A stretch of DNA of 64,000 nt from Streptomyces sp. PR69 (GCF_026420845.1 NZ_JAOWCB010000009.1:1-64000); one strand, 5' to 3'; numbered from the stretch's first letter, positions 44,067 to 54,149 are shown. Made by a program: numbers and translations. The notes: generated by a model from the sequence alone, not told the origin.

Positions 44067-46589
44067 TCACAGCTGGCCGACGTCGGTGACCCGGACCACC
44101 GCCCGGCCCTCCTCGTCGGAGGCCGCCAGATCGACCTCCGCGCTGATGCCCCAGTCATGGTCGCCGTTCGGGTCGGCGAAGGTCTGCCGGACGCGCCACA
44201 GCCCGTGGTCGGGGTCCTCCTCAATGGACAGCAGCCGCGGTCCACGGGCGTCAGGGCCGGTGCCCAGGTCGTCGTACTCCTCCCAGTACGCGTCCATGGC
44301 CTCGCCCCAGGCGTCCTCGTCCCAGCCGGACTCGGCGTCCATCCGGCCCAGCTCCGCCACCTGGTCCAGCGCCGCCAGCTCCACCCGGCGGAACATGGCG
44401 TTGCGCACCAGCACCCGGAAGGCGCGGGCGTTGGAGGTGACCGGCCTGACCTGGTCGGCCTTCTCCTGGGCCTCCTCGGCGGTCTCCACCTCGGGGTTGG
44501 CGAGCTGCTCCCACTCGTCCAGCAGGCTGGAGTCGACCTGGCGGACCATCTCGCCCAGCCAGGCGATCAGGTCCTGAAGGTCCTCGGTCTTCAGATCGTC
44601 CGGGATCGTGTGGTCCAGCGCCTTGTAGGCGGAGGCGAGATAGCGCAGCACGATGCCCTCGGTGCGGGCCAGCTCGTAGAACGAGGTGAACTCGGTGAAG
44701 GACAGTGCGCGTTCGTACATGTCCCGGATGACCGACTTGGGGGAGACCGGGTGGTCGCCGACCCACGGATGCGACTTCCGGTAGAGGTTGTAGGCGTGCC
44801 ACAGCAGCTCTTCCAGCGGCTTGGGGTACGAGATGTCCTGGAGCCGGTCCATCCGCTCCTCGTAGTCCACCCCGTCGGCCTTCATCGCGGCGACCGCCTC
44901 GCCGCGCGCCTTGTTCTGCTGGGCGGCCAGGATCTGCCGCGGGTCGTCCAGCGTCGACTCCACGACCGACACCATGTCCAGCGCGTACGACGGCGACTGG
45001 GCGTCCAGCAGCTCGAAGGCGGCGAGAGCGAACGTGGACAGCGCCTGATTGAGGGCGAAGTCCTCCTGGAAGTCGACCGTCAGACGGACGATCCGGCCCT
45101 GTGCGTCGGGGGCGTCGAGCCGCTCCACGATCCCGCCGTCCAGCAGCGAGCGGTAGATCGCGATCGCCCGGCGGATATGGCGCAGCTGCTGCCTGCGCGG
45201 CTCGTGGTTGTCCTCCAGCAGTGTGCGCATCGCCTGGAAGGCGTCGCCCGGGCGGGCGATCACCGACAGCAGCATGGCGTGGGTGACCTTGAAACGCGAG
45301 GTCAGCGGCTCCGGGTCGGAGGCGATCAGCTTCTCGAAGGTGTTCTGCGACCAGGCGACAAAGCCCTCCGGGGCCTTCTTGCGGACCACCTTCCGCTTCT
45401 TCTTGGGGTCGTCCCCCGCCTTCGCCAGCGCCTTCTCGTTCTCGATGACATGCTCGGGCGCCTGGGCGACGACAAAGCCCGATGTGTCGAATCCGGCCCG
45501 GCCCGCACGGCCCGCGATCTGGTGGAACTCACGGGAGCGGAGCGTGCGGACGCGATTGCCGTCGTACTTGGTCAGCGCCGTGAACAGCACCGTGCGGATG
45601 GGGACGTTCACACCGACGCCGAGGGTGTCGGTGCCGCAGATCACCTTCAGCAGGCCCGCCTGGGCGAGCTTCTCGACGAGCCGGCGGTACTTGGGCAGCA
45701 TGCCCGCGTGATGCACCCCGATCCCGTGCCGCACATACCGGGAGAGATTCCGGCCGAACTTGGTGGTGAAACGGAAGTTTCCGATCAGCTCGGCGATCTG
45801 GTCCTTCTCCGCGCGGGTGCACATATTGATGCTCATCAGCGACTGCGCCCGCTCGACCGCCTGGGCCTGGGTGAAGTGCACGATGTACACCGGCGCCTGC
45901 TTGGTGTCCAGCAGCTCGGTCAGCGTCTCGGTGATCGGCGTCGTCCGGTACTCGTACGACAGCGGCACCGGGCGGGTCGCGGAGCGCACCACGGCGGTCT
46001 CCCGGCCGGTGCGGCGCGTCAGATCCTTCTCGAACATCGAGACGTCGCCGAGGGTCGCCGACATCAGCACAAACTGCGCCTGGGGGAGTTCCAGCAGCGG
46101 AATCTGCCACGCCCAGCCGCGGTCCGGCTCCGCATAGAAGTGGAACTCGTCCATCACCACCTGGCCGATGTCCGCGTCCTTGCCGTCCCGCAGCGCGATC
46201 GAAGCCAGCACCTCGGCGGTGCAGCAGATCACCGGGGCGTCGGCGTTGACGGAGGCGTCGCCGGTCAGCATGCCGACGTTCTCCGTGCCGAAGAGCTTGC
46301 ACAGGTCGAAGAACTTCTCCGACACCAGCGCCTTGATCGGGGCGGTGTAGAAGGTCACCTCGTCACGGGCCAGCGCCGCGAAGTGCGCCCCCGCCGCGAC
46401 CAGGCTCTTTCCTGAGCCGGTGGGGGTGGAGAGGATCACATTGGCCCCGGAGACCACCTCGATCAGCGCCTCCTCCTGAGCCGGGTAGAGGGAGATGCCC
46501 CGGCCTGAAGCCCATGAGGTGAAGGCTTCGAAGAGGGCATCGGGGTCGGCGTCTGGCGGCAGCTGATCGATAAGGGTCACGCCCTCCAT
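44067..46589 (-). CDS. SKI2-like DEAD/DEAH helicase with DUF3516
   Basis: An 840-residue superfamily-2 helicase. Motif I is LSTPTGSGKSLVAAGAHF, motif II MDEFHFYAEPDRGW, motif III VLMSATLGDVSMF, motif VI FHQIAGRAGRAGFDTSG. A Lys-rich insert DDPKKKRKVVRKKAPEG follows, and the C-terminal half (about residues 420-840) is the actinobacterial DUF3516 domain. It resembles Ski2/Mtr4-type RNA helicases and probably unwinds RNA, although the partner exosome-like machinery is not known. ATG at 46589 gives MEGVTLIDQLPPDADPDALF. Confidence 0.9.
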   Translation of the reverse strand: MEGVTLIDQLPPDADPDALFEAFTSWASGRGISLYPAQEEALIEVVSGANVILSTPTGSGKSLVAAGAHFAALARDEVTFYTAPIKALVSEKFFDLCKLFGTENVGMLTGDASVNADAPVICCTAEVLASIALRDGKDADIGQVVMDEFHFYAEPDRGWAWQIPLLELPQAQFVLMSATLGDVSMFEKDLTRRTGRETAVVRSATRPVPLSYEYRTTPITETLTELLDTKQAPVYIVHFTQAQAVERAQSLMSINMCTRAEKDQIAELIGNFRFTTKFGRNLSRYVRHGIGVHHAGMLPKYRRLVEKLAQAGLLKVICGTDTLGVGVNVPIRTVLFTALTKYDGNRVRTLRSREFHQIAGRAGRAGFDTSGFVVAQAPEHVIENEKALAKAGDDPKKKRKVVRKKAPEGFVAWSQNTFEKLIASDPEPLTSRFKVTHAMLLSVIARPGDAFQAMRTLLEDNHEPRRQQLRHIRRAIAIYRSLLDGGIVERLDAPDAQGRIVRLTVDFQEDFALNQALSTFALAAFELLDAQSPSYALDMVSVVESTLDDPRQILAAQQNKARGEAVAAMKADGVDYEERMDRLQDISYPKPLEELLWHAYNLYRKSHPWVGDHPVSPKSVIRDMYERALSFTEFTSFYELARTEGIVLRYLASAYKALDHTIPDDLKTEDLQDLIAWLGEMVRQVDSSLLDEWEQLANPEVETAEEAQEKADQVRPVTSNARAFRVLVRNAMFRRVELAALDQVAELGRMDAESGWDEDAWGEAMDAYWEEYDDLGTGPDARGPRLLSIEEDPDHGLWRVRQTFADPNGDHDWGISAEVDLAASDEEGRAVVRVTDVGQL

Positions 46590-46714
46590 CTTGCCTGTCC
46601 CACCCCGGGATGCGGGAACCGGTCGTCGGCAGGAAGATCACGGACGGTACGCTGCCGTGTCGACCGGCCCGTCAACTGAGCGGGACCACAACAACACTGG
46701 GGCGGGAACAGCAC

Positions 46715-47506
46715 ATGATGGGACCGGCGCACTCACTGTCCGGGGCGGCCGCCTGGCTGGGCGTCGGCGCGGCCGTCGCCGCGGCGGGGCATCCGATGCC
46801 ATGGCCGGTGCTCGTCGTCGGCGCGCTGATCTGCGCGGGCGCGGCGCTCGCGCCGGACCTCGACCACAAGGCGGCGACGATCTCCCGAGCCTTCGGGCCC
46901 GTGTCCCGCTGGCTGTGCGAGATCGTCGACAAGCTGTCGTACGCCGTGTACAAGGCGACGAGGAAACCCGGCGACCCGCGCAGGACCGGCGGGCACCGCA
47001 CCCTGACGCACACCTGGCTGTGGGCGGCGCTGATCGGCGCGGGCGCCTCCGCCCTCGCGGTCACCGGAGGCCGCTGGGCGGTCCTCGCGATCCTCTTCGT
47101 CCACCTGGTGCTGGCCGTGGAGGGACTGCTGTGGCGCGCCGCGCGGGTCTCCAGCGACGTCCTGGTGTGGCTGCTGGGCGCGACCAGCGCATGGATCCTG
47201 GCCGGCGTCCTGGACAAGCCGGGCAACGGCGCGGACTGGCTGTTCACCGCGCCCGGCCAGGAGTATCTGTGGCTTGGCCTCCCGATCGTCCTCGGCGCCC
47301 TGGTCCATGACATCGGCGACGCCCTCACCGTCTCCGGCTGCCCCGTCCTGTGGCCGATACCCATCGGCAAAAAGCGCTGGTACCCGGTCGGCCCCCCGAA
47401 GGCGATGCGCTTCCGCGCGGGCAGCTGGGTCGAGCTGAAGGTTCTGATGCCGGTGTTCATGCTCCTGGGCGGCGTGGGCGGCGCGGCGGCGCTGAATGTG
47501 ATCTAG
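46715..47506 (+). CDS. membrane-bound metal-dependent hydrolase, YdjM-like
   Basis: A 263-residue polytopic protein of the LexA-regulated YdjM/DUF457 metal-dependent hydrolase type. The conserved metal motif is [15 protein letters not shown] with a His near the N-terminus, [19 protein letters not shown] (DxDH) and [19 protein letters not shown] (HRxxTH). About five to six helices follow. Membrane phospholipase or hydrolase activity is suggested but unproven. The stop TAG overlaps the stop of the convergent GH109 gene inside CTAG. Confidence 0.82.
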   Translation: MMGPAHSLSGAAAWLGVGAAVAAAGHPMPWPVLVVGALICAGAALAPDLDHKAATISRAFGPVSRWLCEIVDKLSYAVYKATRKPGDPRRTGGHRTLTHTWLWAALIGAGASALAVTGGRWAVLAILFVHLVLAVEGLLWRAARVSSDVLVWLLGATSAWILAGVLDKPGNGADWLFTAPGQEYLWLGLPIVLGALVHDIGDALTVSGCPVLWPIPIGKKRWYPVGPPKAMRFRAGSWVELKVLMPVFMLLGGVGGAAALNVI

Positions 47507-49017
47507 GTCGCCACCCCGGCCGGCCGGGGGGAGTCCACACCCGCCCGGGCCTTGCGCCACTCGCCCCGGGTGAAGTCCGGGATCTGCTGCGGCGCGCCAT
47601 TGGCCTTGATCGAGGCATGGCTCAGCGGGACGGGGGCCGTCCAGGTCGCCCCGTCGTACACGTCGAAGTCAGGCGTCAGCCCCAGCCGCATGCACTGGAT
47701 CAGCCGGTAGACCATGATGTAGTCCATTCCGCCATGGCCTCCGGGCGGGTTGGAGTGCTCCTTCCACAGCCAGTGGTCCCAGTCGGCGTACGCCCCGAAG
47801 TCCCCCCACTGATGGCCGCTGTGATCGGGCTCCAGATAGATGCGGGCCGGGTAGTCCTCGAAGACGCCCTTGGTGCCGCCGAGGCTGTTGATCCGGCTGT
47901 AGGGGTGCGGTGTGGACACATCGTGCTCCAGCCGGATGACCCGGCCCTTCGCCGTCCGGACCAGGCTGACGGTCCGGTCGCTCCCGATGTACGTCTCCTT
48001 CCAGCTGGGGTCGCCCGGCGGCATATGGGCACTGCGGTACTCGGCGAGTCCCAGCGCCGGGGTGCCGAGGCTCGCGATGCTCACCGCACGGTCGCCACGG
48101 TTGACGTCCATGTAGTTGGCGACCGGTCCGAAGCCGTGGTTCGGGTAGAGGTCGCCGCGCAGCCGGGTGTGCCACAGCCGCCGCCACGGCCCCTCGTAGT
48201 AGTCCGCTGAGAACATCAGGTCCCGCAGATCGTGGTTGTATGCGCCCGCGCCGTGGAGCAGCTCACCGAATCTGCCGGCGTGCGCCATCCGCAGCACCCG
48301 CATCTCGTTTCTGCCGTAGCAGCAGTTCTCCAGCTGCATACAGTGCCGCCGCGTCTGCTCGGAGAGGTCCACCAGCCGCCACAGATCGTCCAGACGCATC
48401 GCGAGGGGGCACTCGACGCCCACGTGCTTGCCGTTCACCATCGCGGACGCGGCCATCGCGGCATGGGTGTCCCAGGGGGTGGCCACATAGACGAAGTCGA
48501 GGTCGCCGCGCCCGCACAGGTTCTCGTAGTCGTTCTCCCCCTTGGTGTAGAGGGCCGGCGCGGGCTGGCCGGCCTTCACCACCTTGGCCGCGGCGCGTTC
48601 GGCCTTCTCCCTGACGGGATCGCACAGGGCGGCCACGCGGACCCCCGGGAGAGCGAGAAAGAGGCCGATCATGGCGTCGCCCCGGTTGCCCAGGCCGATG
48701 ATGCCCATCCGCACGGTGCTCCGCCGCTCGAAGGGGACGCCGGCCATGGTCCGGCCGCGACGGGGCGGTACGGCGGCCTCGTCGCCTCGGTCGTCGGCAG
48801 CGGAGCCGTCGCCGGGCGCGGCGGCGAAAGCGGTGGCCGGGGCGGGTGATGCGGCGGGGGCGGCCGAGGCCGACGAGGCCCCGAGGGCGCCGAGCCCGAG
48901 CCCTGCGCCTGCGGTGGTCCGCAGGACCGAGCGGCGACTCATCGAGGCGGCGTCGGCGGCGTCGCCGGCCTCCGTACGGTCGTTGTCACCGGGGTTCCGA
49001 GGTGCTGCGTCGTTCAT
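47503..49017 (-). CDS. Tat-exported GH109-like NAD-dependent glycosidase
   Basis: A 504-residue Gfo/Idh/MocA-fold protein. The Tat signal has [20 protein letters not shown]; after a disordered linker the Rossmann domain reads [20 protein letters not shown]. Text such as [19 protein letters not shown] and [20 protein letters not shown] matches GH109 alpha-N-acetylgalactosaminidases, which use a tightly bound NAD for an oxidation-elimination mechanism. Tat export fits a folded, cofactor-loaded enzyme. ATG at 49017 has GGAGG 6-10 nt upstream. Substrate preference is not determinable. Confidence 0.87.
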   Translation of the reverse strand: MNDAAPRNPGDNDRTEAGDAADAASMSRRSVLRTTAGAGLGLGALGASSASAAPAASPAPATAFAAAPGDGSAADDRGDEAAVPPRRGRTMAGVPFERRSTVRMGIIGLGNRGDAMIGLFLALPGVRVAALCDPVREKAERAAAKVVKAGQPAPALYTKGENDYENLCGRGDLDFVYVATPWDTHAAMAASAMVNGKHVGVECPLAMRLDDLWRLVDLSEQTRRHCMQLENCCYGRNEMRVLRMAHAGRFGELLHGAGAYNHDLRDLMFSADYYEGPWRRLWHTRLRGDLYPNHGFGPVANYMDVNRGDRAVSIASLGTPALGLAEYRSAHMPPGDPSWKETYIGSDRTVSLVRTAKGRVIRLEHDVSTPHPYSRINSLGGTKGVFEDYPARIYLEPDHSGHQWGDFGAYADWDHWLWKEHSNPPGGHGGMDYIMVYRLIQCMRLGLTPDFDVYDGATWTAPVPLSHASIKANGAPQQIPDFTRGEWRKARAGVDSPRPAGVAT

Positions 49018-49117
49018 CGAGCCTCCAGGGGACTGACGTTGCGCGGCCGGGTCATGAAGCATCATGAACCTCGGTAGGGACCCTGGAGGTCAGAACTGCT
49101 CTGTGCAAGAGCGTGGT

Positions 49118-49153
49118 TTGGACTACTTGGATTACCTGGACTGCCTGGTCCGC
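49118..49153. repeat. four 9-bp repeats
   Basis: TTGGACTAC, TTGGATTAC, CTGGACTGC and CTGGTCCGC follow each other without gaps upstream of the GH109 gene. It could be a simple slippage product or a tandem protein-binding site; no gene is needed to explain it. Confidence 0.6.
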
Positions 49154-49176
49154 CGCGCGCCGCCGCTGAGGCTCCG

Positions 49177-49635
49177 TCAGCCTCCGTCAGCAGCGGCCTG
49201 GCCCCGGCCGTCGACCAGGGTGGAGAGGAGCCCTCCGAGCGTCGCCCGCTCCTCGGCGGTCAACGGGGCCAGGATGTCCTCCGCCGCGGCGCGGCGCGCC
49301 CTGCGCAGCGCGCGGAGCACGGCGCGCCCGGTGTCGGTGAGCTCGATGCGGATCACCCGGCGGTTGTCGGGGTCCGGCGCCCGCCGCACACAGCCGCTCG
49401 CCTCCAGGCCGTCGACGAGGCTGGTGATCGCGCGGGGGACCACTTCGAGACGCTCGGCCAGATCGGCCATCCGCGGCGGCCGGTCGTAGTGCGCGACGAT
49501 GCGCAGCAGCCGCGACTGGGCGGGAGTGATGGCGATGTCGGCCGACTCCAGCTGCCGCTTCTGACTGCGATGGAGCCGGCGCGTCAGCCGCAGCAGCTGC
49601 TCGGCCAGCAGGCCGTCGGGGTCGGGGGCGCTCAT
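49177..49635 (-). CDS. MarR-family transcriptional regulator
   Basis: A 152-residue MarR protein: wHTH with ITPAQSRLLRIVAHYDRPPR, MADLAERLEVVPRAITSLVD and the wing RRAPDPDNRRVIRIELTDTG. It diverges from an ABC exporter. The 119-bp gap holds a 31-bp palindrome overlapping both promoters, so it most likely represses the exporter and itself, released by a small ligand. Confidence 0.92.
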   Translation of the reverse strand: MSAPDPDGLLAEQLLRLTRRLHRSQKRQLESADIAITPAQSRLLRIVAHYDRPPRMADLAERLEVVPRAITSLVDGLEASGCVRRAPDPDNRRVIRIELTDTGRAVLRALRRARRAAAEDILAPLTAEERATLGGLLSTLVDGRGQAAADGG

Positions 49636-49656
49636 ACGGGAACACTATCAGGATAC

Positions 49657-49692
49657 AGCTCATTGTGAAGCTAGGTAACAATGAGCTAGGGT
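49657..49692. promoter_or_regulatory. MarR operator and divergent promoters
   Basis: AGCTCATTGT (49657-49666) and ACAATGAGCT (49678-49687) are perfect 10-bp arms with an 11-bp spacer. They overlap a rightward promoter TTGTGA (49663-49668), 18 bp, TAGGGT (49687-49692). On the other strand TTACCT and TATCCT, 17 bp apart, could serve the marR gene. One bound repressor would shut both promoters. Confidence 0.8.
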
Positions 49693-49754
49693 CTCAATGG
49701 CCACCTCGGCCGTGTGCCGCATCCGACCCAGTAGAGGAGCCCGCAAAGGAGCCC

Positions 49755-51584
49755 ATGCATCGAGAACCCGACTCCTGGACACCCCCGCCGAAAGAGGCCG
49801 GTCAGCCGCCGGCCGACGTGCGGCGGATCCTGCGTCTGTTCCGCCCCTATCGCGGCCGGCTCGCCGTCGTCGTGCTGCTCGTCGCCGCGGCCTCGCTCGT
49901 CTCCGTCGCCTCGCCGTTCCTGCTGCGCGAGATCCTGGACACCGCCATCCCGGAGCGCCGCACCGGTCTGCTCAGCCTGCTCGCGCTGGGCATGATCCTC
50001 ACGGCGGTGATGAACAGCGTCTTCGGAGTGCTCCAGACGCTGATCTCCACCACCGTCGGCCAGCGCGTCATGCACGATCTGCGCACCGCCGTCTACGCCC
50101 GGCTGCAGAGCATGCCGCTGGCCTTCTTCACCAGGACCAGGACCGGCGAGGTCCAGTCCCGCATCGCCAATGACATCGGCGGCATGCAGGCGACGGTCAC
50201 CTCGACCGCCACCTCCCTGGTCTCCAATCTCACCGCGGTGGTCGCCACCGTCGTCGCGATGCTCGCCCTGGACTGGCGGCTGACGGCCGTGTCGCTGGTG
50301 CTTCTGCCGGTGTTCGTCGCGATCAGCCGGCGCGTCGGCAGGGAGCGCAAGAAGATCACCACCCAGCGGCAGAAGCAGATGGCCGCCATGGCCGCCACGG
50401 TCACCGAATCGCTCTCCGTCAGCGGCATCCTGCTCGGCCGCACCATGGGCCGCGCCGACTCGCTGACCGCCTCCTTCGCGGCGGAGTCCGACCGGCTCGT
50501 CGATCTTGAGGTCCGCTCCAGCATGGCGGGCCGCTGGCGGATGGCCACCATCGGCATCGTCATGGCCGCCATGCCCGCCGTCATCTACTGGGCGGCGGGG
50601 CTCACATTCCAGACCGGCGGGCCAGCCGTCTCCCTCGGCACCCTGGTCGCCTTCGTCTCGCTCCAGCAAGGGCTGTTCCGGCCGGCGGTGAGCCTGCTCT
50701 CCACCGGCGTGCAGATGCAGACCTCACTCGCCCTGTTCCAGCGGATCTTCGAATACCTCGATCTGCCGGTCGAGATCAGCGAGCCGGACCAGCCCGTGCG
50801 GCTCGGCAAAATCCTCGGCGAAGTGCGCTTCGAAGGAGTGAACTTCGCCTATGACACGGCCCAGCCGCGCCCCACACTCGACGGCATCGACATCACCGTC
50901 CCCGCCGGCGCCTCGCTGGCGGTCGTCGGCCCCACCGGCTCCGGCAAGACCACCCTCAGCTATCTGGTGCCCCGGCTCTACGACGTCACCTCGGGCCGTG
51001 TCACCCTCGACGGAGTCGATGTGCGCGACCTCGACTTCGACACCCTCGCCCGGGCCGTCGGAGTGGTCTCCCAGGAGACCTGTCTCTTCCATGCCTCCGT
51101 GGCCGAGAACCTCCGCTTCGCCAAGCCCGACGCGAGCGACGAGGAGCTTGCGGCGGCCGCCCGGGCCGCGCAGATCCACGACCACATCATGTCCCTGCCC
51201 GACGGCTATGACACCCTGGTCGGCGAGCGCGGCTACCGCTTCTCCGGGGGCGAGAAGCAGCGTCTGGCGATCGCCCGCACCATCCTGCGCGACCCGCCCG
51301 TCCTGATCCTCGACGAGGCGACCAGCGCCCTCGACACCCGTACCGAACACGCCGTGCAGCAGGCCGTCGACGCGCTCTCGGCCGGCCGCACCACGATCAC
51401 CATCGCCCACCGGCTGTCCACCGTCCGCGACGCCGACGAGATCGTCTTCCTCGACGGCGGACGGGTGGCGGAGCGGGGCAGCCATCGGGAACTGCTCAAG
51501 CGGAACGGCCGCTATGCGGCCCTGGTGCGCCGGGATGCCCGGCTGACGACCGCCGCCGCCCCGCCGCTTCCTGAAGCCGGGTGA
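49755..51584 (+). CDS. ABC transporter, fused permease and ATPase (exporter)
   Basis: A 609-residue type-IV ABC half-transporter: six membrane helices (about residues 30-320; AVVVLLVAAASLVSVASPF is the first) with the coupling sequence LPLAFFTRTRTGEVQSRI-like text, then the ATPase with Walker A VVGPTGSGKTTLSYL, Q-loop VVSQETCLF, signature YRFSGGEKQRLAIAR, Walker B PVLILDEATSALD and H-loop IAHRLSTV. All catalytic parts are intact. Homodimer expected; drug or lipid export is likely given MarR control. AAAGGAG precedes ATG 49755. Confidence 0.93.
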   Translation: MHREPDSWTPPPKEAGQPPADVRRILRLFRPYRGRLAVVVLLVAAASLVSVASPFLLREILDTAIPERRTGLLSLLALGMILTAVMNSVFGVLQTLISTTVGQRVMHDLRTAVYARLQSMPLAFFTRTRTGEVQSRIANDIGGMQATVTSTATSLVSNLTAVVATVVAMLALDWRLTAVSLVLLPVFVAISRRVGRERKKITTQRQKQMAAMAATVTESLSVSGILLGRTMGRADSLTASFAAESDRLVDLEVRSSMAGRWRMATIGIVMAAMPAVIYWAAGLTFQTGGPAVSLGTLVAFVSLQQGLFRPAVSLLSTGVQMQTSLALFQRIFEYLDLPVEISEPDQPVRLGKILGEVRFEGVNFAYDTAQPRPTLDGIDITVPAGASLAVVGPTGSGKTTLSYLVPRLYDVTSGRVTLDGVDVRDLDFDTLARAVGVVSQETCLFHASVAENLRFAKPDASDEELAAAARAAQIHDHIMSLPDGYDTLVGERGYRFSGGEKQRLAIARTILRDPPVLILDEATSALDTRTEHAVQQAVDALSAGRTTITIAHRLSTVRDADEIVFLDGGRVAERGSHRELLKRNGRYAALVRRDARLTTAAAPPLPEAG

Positions 51585-51648
51585 GGGACGCGGGTGCGCC
51601 GCGCGCCGGGTGCCGGGATCAGGTGCGCCGGGCGGCTAGCGTGCCCCC

Positions 51649-52521
51649 ATGATGTACGAGCCCCCGCCGGCACGGTCCAGGCGCAGGCTGCGTCTGACGC
51701 GCCGTGGCCGGCTGGTCCTGATCGCCGTCGCGGCCGCCGCGGTCTGTGCTGCCGTACTGATCCCCCTGCTGGTCCAACTGGAGCCGAAACCCGAGAAGCA
51801 GCCGGAGAAACGCCGGACCCTGCTGATCCCCGAAGGCTGGCGTGCCGCACAGGTGTACCAGGCCGTCGACAAGGCGCTGGGCAAGCCCTCGGGCACCACC
51901 CGGAAGGCCGCCGCCACCGCCGATCTCAAGCTGCCCGCCGAGGCCAAAGGAAACCCGGAGGGCTATCTCTTTCCCGCCACCTACCCCCTCGACCCCGGCG
52001 TCACCCCGGCCGGCCTGCTCACCTATATGGTCGACACCGCCAACAAGCGATTCGCCGCCGACAGCATCAGCGGCGGCGCACAGCGCTCCGGCGCAGGCCT
52101 CTACCGGACCGTCAACATCGCCAGCATCGTGCAGGCCGAGGCGGACACGGCCGACGACATGGGCAAGGTCGCCCGGGTCATCCACAACCGGCTGGAGCAG
52201 GGCATGCCGCTCCAGATGGACTCCACCCTCAACTACGCCCTGAACCGCTCCACCCTGGACACCAGCATCGAAGACACCAGGCTCGACAGCCCCTACAACA
52301 CCTATCTGCGCCTGGGGCTGCCGCCGACCCCGATCGACAACCCCGGCGAGGAGGCCCTGCGTGCGGCGCTCAACCCGCCGCAGGGAGACTGGATCTACTT
52401 TGTCACCGTCGCCCCCGGGGACACCCGGTTCACCGCCGACTATGCGGAACACCAGCGCAATGTGAAGGAGTTCAACGCCAACCGCAGAAGCGCCCGTGCC
52501 ACAGCCGACGCCGACAGCTGA
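51649..52521 (+). CDS. MltG/YceG-like endolytic transglycosylase
   Basis: A 290-residue membrane-anchored protein: short cytoplasmic Arg-rich N-terminus, one helix (RLVLIAVAAAAVCAAVLIPL), then an extracellular YceG/MltG domain with LLIPEGWRAAQVYQAVDKAL (LysM-like), NPEGYLFPATYPLDPG, NIASIVQAEADTADDM (the presumed catalytic Glu lies in QAEA), VIHNRLEQGMPLQMDSTLNY and SPYNTYLRLGLPPTPIDNPG. Cuts nascent glycan strands to set their length. Shorter than the main streptomycete MltG, so probably a paralogue. Confidence 0.88.
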   Translation: MMYEPPPARSRRRLRLTRRGRLVLIAVAAAAVCAAVLIPLLVQLEPKPEKQPEKRRTLLIPEGWRAAQVYQAVDKALGKPSGTTRKAAATADLKLPAEAKGNPEGYLFPATYPLDPGVTPAGLLTYMVDTANKRFAADSISGGAQRSGAGLYRTVNIASIVQAEADTADDMGKVARVIHNRLEQGMPLQMDSTLNYALNRSTLDTSIEDTRLDSPYNTYLRLGLPPTPIDNPGEEALRAALNPPQGDWIYFVTVAPGDTRFTADYAEHQRNVKEFNANRRSARATADADS

Positions 52522-52607
52522 TCACAGCAGCAGCATCAGCAGCAGCGGTCGGCGGCCCGGCCGGTCACCACCACGCTCCGCGGCGGCGTACGCGCCGACG
52601 GGCGATG

Positions 52608-54149
52608 TCAGAGGAAGTTCACCCCTTGGGCGAGCGGCAGACTGTCGGAGTAGTTCACCGTGTTGGTGGCCCGCCGCATATACGCCCGCCAGGCGTCCGA
52701 GCCCGACTCCCGCCCGCCGCCGGTCTCCTTCTCTCCGCCGAACGCCCCGCCGATCTCCGCACCCGACGTGCCGATGTTGACATTGGCGATGCCGCAGTCT
52801 GAGCCGTCCGCGGCGAGGAAACGCTCCGCCTCGCGCTGGTCGCCGGTGAAGATGCTCGACGACAGCCCCTGCGGCACGTCGTTGTGCAGCGCCAGCGCTT
52901 CGTCCAGCGTCCGGTAGGTCAGCACATAGAGGATCGGGGCGAACGTCTCCCGCCGTACGACCGCGGTCTGCGCCGGCATCCGCACCACCGCGGGGCGCAC
53001 ATACGCGGCCTGCGGCGCCTCGGCCTGAAGCACCCGGTCACCGCCGGTCAGCACCTTGCCGCCGTCCGCCTGCGCCGCTGCCAGCGCCTCGGCCATGGAC
53101 TCCCGGGCGGCGTCCGAGATCAGCGGCCCGACCAGCGTCCCCTCCGCCAGCGGGTTGCCGACCCGCAGCTGGCCGTACGCATGGACGACCTTCTCCAGCA
53201 GCGTCTCTGCGACCTCCTCGTGCACGATCAGCCTGCGCAGCGTCGTACACCGCTGCCCGGCCGTGCCCGCCGCGGAGAACACGATCCCGCGGACCGCCAG
53301 ATCGAGATCGGCGGACGGGGTGACGACCGCCGCGTTGTTGCCGCCCAGCTCCAGCAGCAGCCGGCCGAGGCGGGCGGCCACCCGAGGGCCGACCTCGCGC
53401 CCCATCCGCACCGAACCCGTGGCGCTGACCAGAGCCACCCGCGCGTCGTCGACCAGCCGTTCACCCGTCTCCCGGCCGCCGAGGACCAGCCGGTGCACCC
53501 CGGCCGGAGCGCCCGTGTCCGCCGCCGCGCGGGCGAGCAGCGCATCGCAGGCGAGCGACGTCAGCGGGGTCTGCTCCGACGGCTTCCAGACCACCGTGTC
53601 ACCGCAGACCAGCGCGACCGCCGTATTCCAGGACCAGACGGCCACCGGGAAGTTGAACGCCGAGATCACCCCGACCACGCCCAGCGGATGCCAGCTCTCC
53701 GACAGCCGGTGGCCGGGCCGCTCGCTGGCCATGGTCCGCCCGTACAGCTGACGGGACAGGCCGACGGCGAAGTCACAGATGTCGATCATCTCCTGCACCT
53801 CGCCGAGCGCCTCGGAACGGATCTTGCCCGCTTCGACGGTCACCAGCTCCGCCAGGTCCTCCCGGTGTTCGCTCAGCAGCGCACCGAGCCGTTTGACCAG
53901 CGCCCCGCGTGCCGGGGCCGGCCGCATCCGCCAGGCGGCGAACGCCTCGGCGGCCTCACCCACCGCCGCCTCCACCTGCTCAGGGGAGGCGGCGGGCAGC
54001 GTGCACAGCGTGCCGCCGGTCAGCGGGGTACGGGCGGTGAGCGCGCCGCCCCGCGCGCCGAGCCGCACGCCGCAGGCGGCCAGACGCTCCTCGGCGCGGC
54101 GGCGCAGATCCTCGGTGCGGGGGAGAGACAGGCCGGTGTCAGGGGTCAC
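52608..54149 (-). CDS. ALDH7-type L-2-aminoadipate 6-semialdehyde dehydrogenase
   Basis: A 513-residue aldehyde dehydrogenase. The catalytic Glu is in LLELGGNNAAVVTPSADLDL and the Cys in AAGTAGQRCTTLRRLIVHE; GVISAFNFPVAVWSWNTAVA binds NAD. The wording matches the ALDH7/antiquitin (AASADH) class, which oxidises 2-aminoadipate 6-semialdehyde (P6C) to 2-aminoadipate. It overlaps the HglS-like gene by GTGA. With the oxidase and HglS it would form a lysine/pipecolate degradation route. Confidence 0.88.
   Translation of the reverse strand: MTPDTGLSLPRTEDLRRRAEERLAACGVRLGARGGALTARTPLTGGTLCTLPAASPEQVEAAVGEAAEAFAAWRMRPAPARGALVKRLGALLSEHREDLAELVTVEAGKIRSEALGEVQEMIDICDFAVGLSRQLYGRTMASERPGHRLSESWHPLGVVGVISAFNFPVAVWSWNTAVALVCGDTVVWKPSEQTPLTSLACDALLARAAADTGAPAGVHRLVLGGRETGERLVDDARVALVSATGSVRMGREVGPRVAARLGRLLLELGGNNAAVVTPSADLDLAVRGIVFSAAGTAGQRCTTLRRLIVHEEVAETLLEKVVHAYGQLRVGNPLAEGTLVGPLISDAARESMAEALAAAQADGGKVLTGGDRVLQAEAPQAAYVRPAVVRMPAQTAVVRRETFAPILYVLTYRTLDEALALHNDVPQGLSSSIFTGDQREAERFLAADGSDCGIANVNIGTSGAEIGGAFGGEKETGGGRESGSDAWRAYMRRATNTVNYSDSLPLAQGVNFL

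Noticed and set aside
43158..46415. Rightward reading frame of over 1000 codons through the acyl-CoA dehydrogenase and helicase region
   Set aside because: Out-of-frame and antisense shadow of clear genes on both sides.
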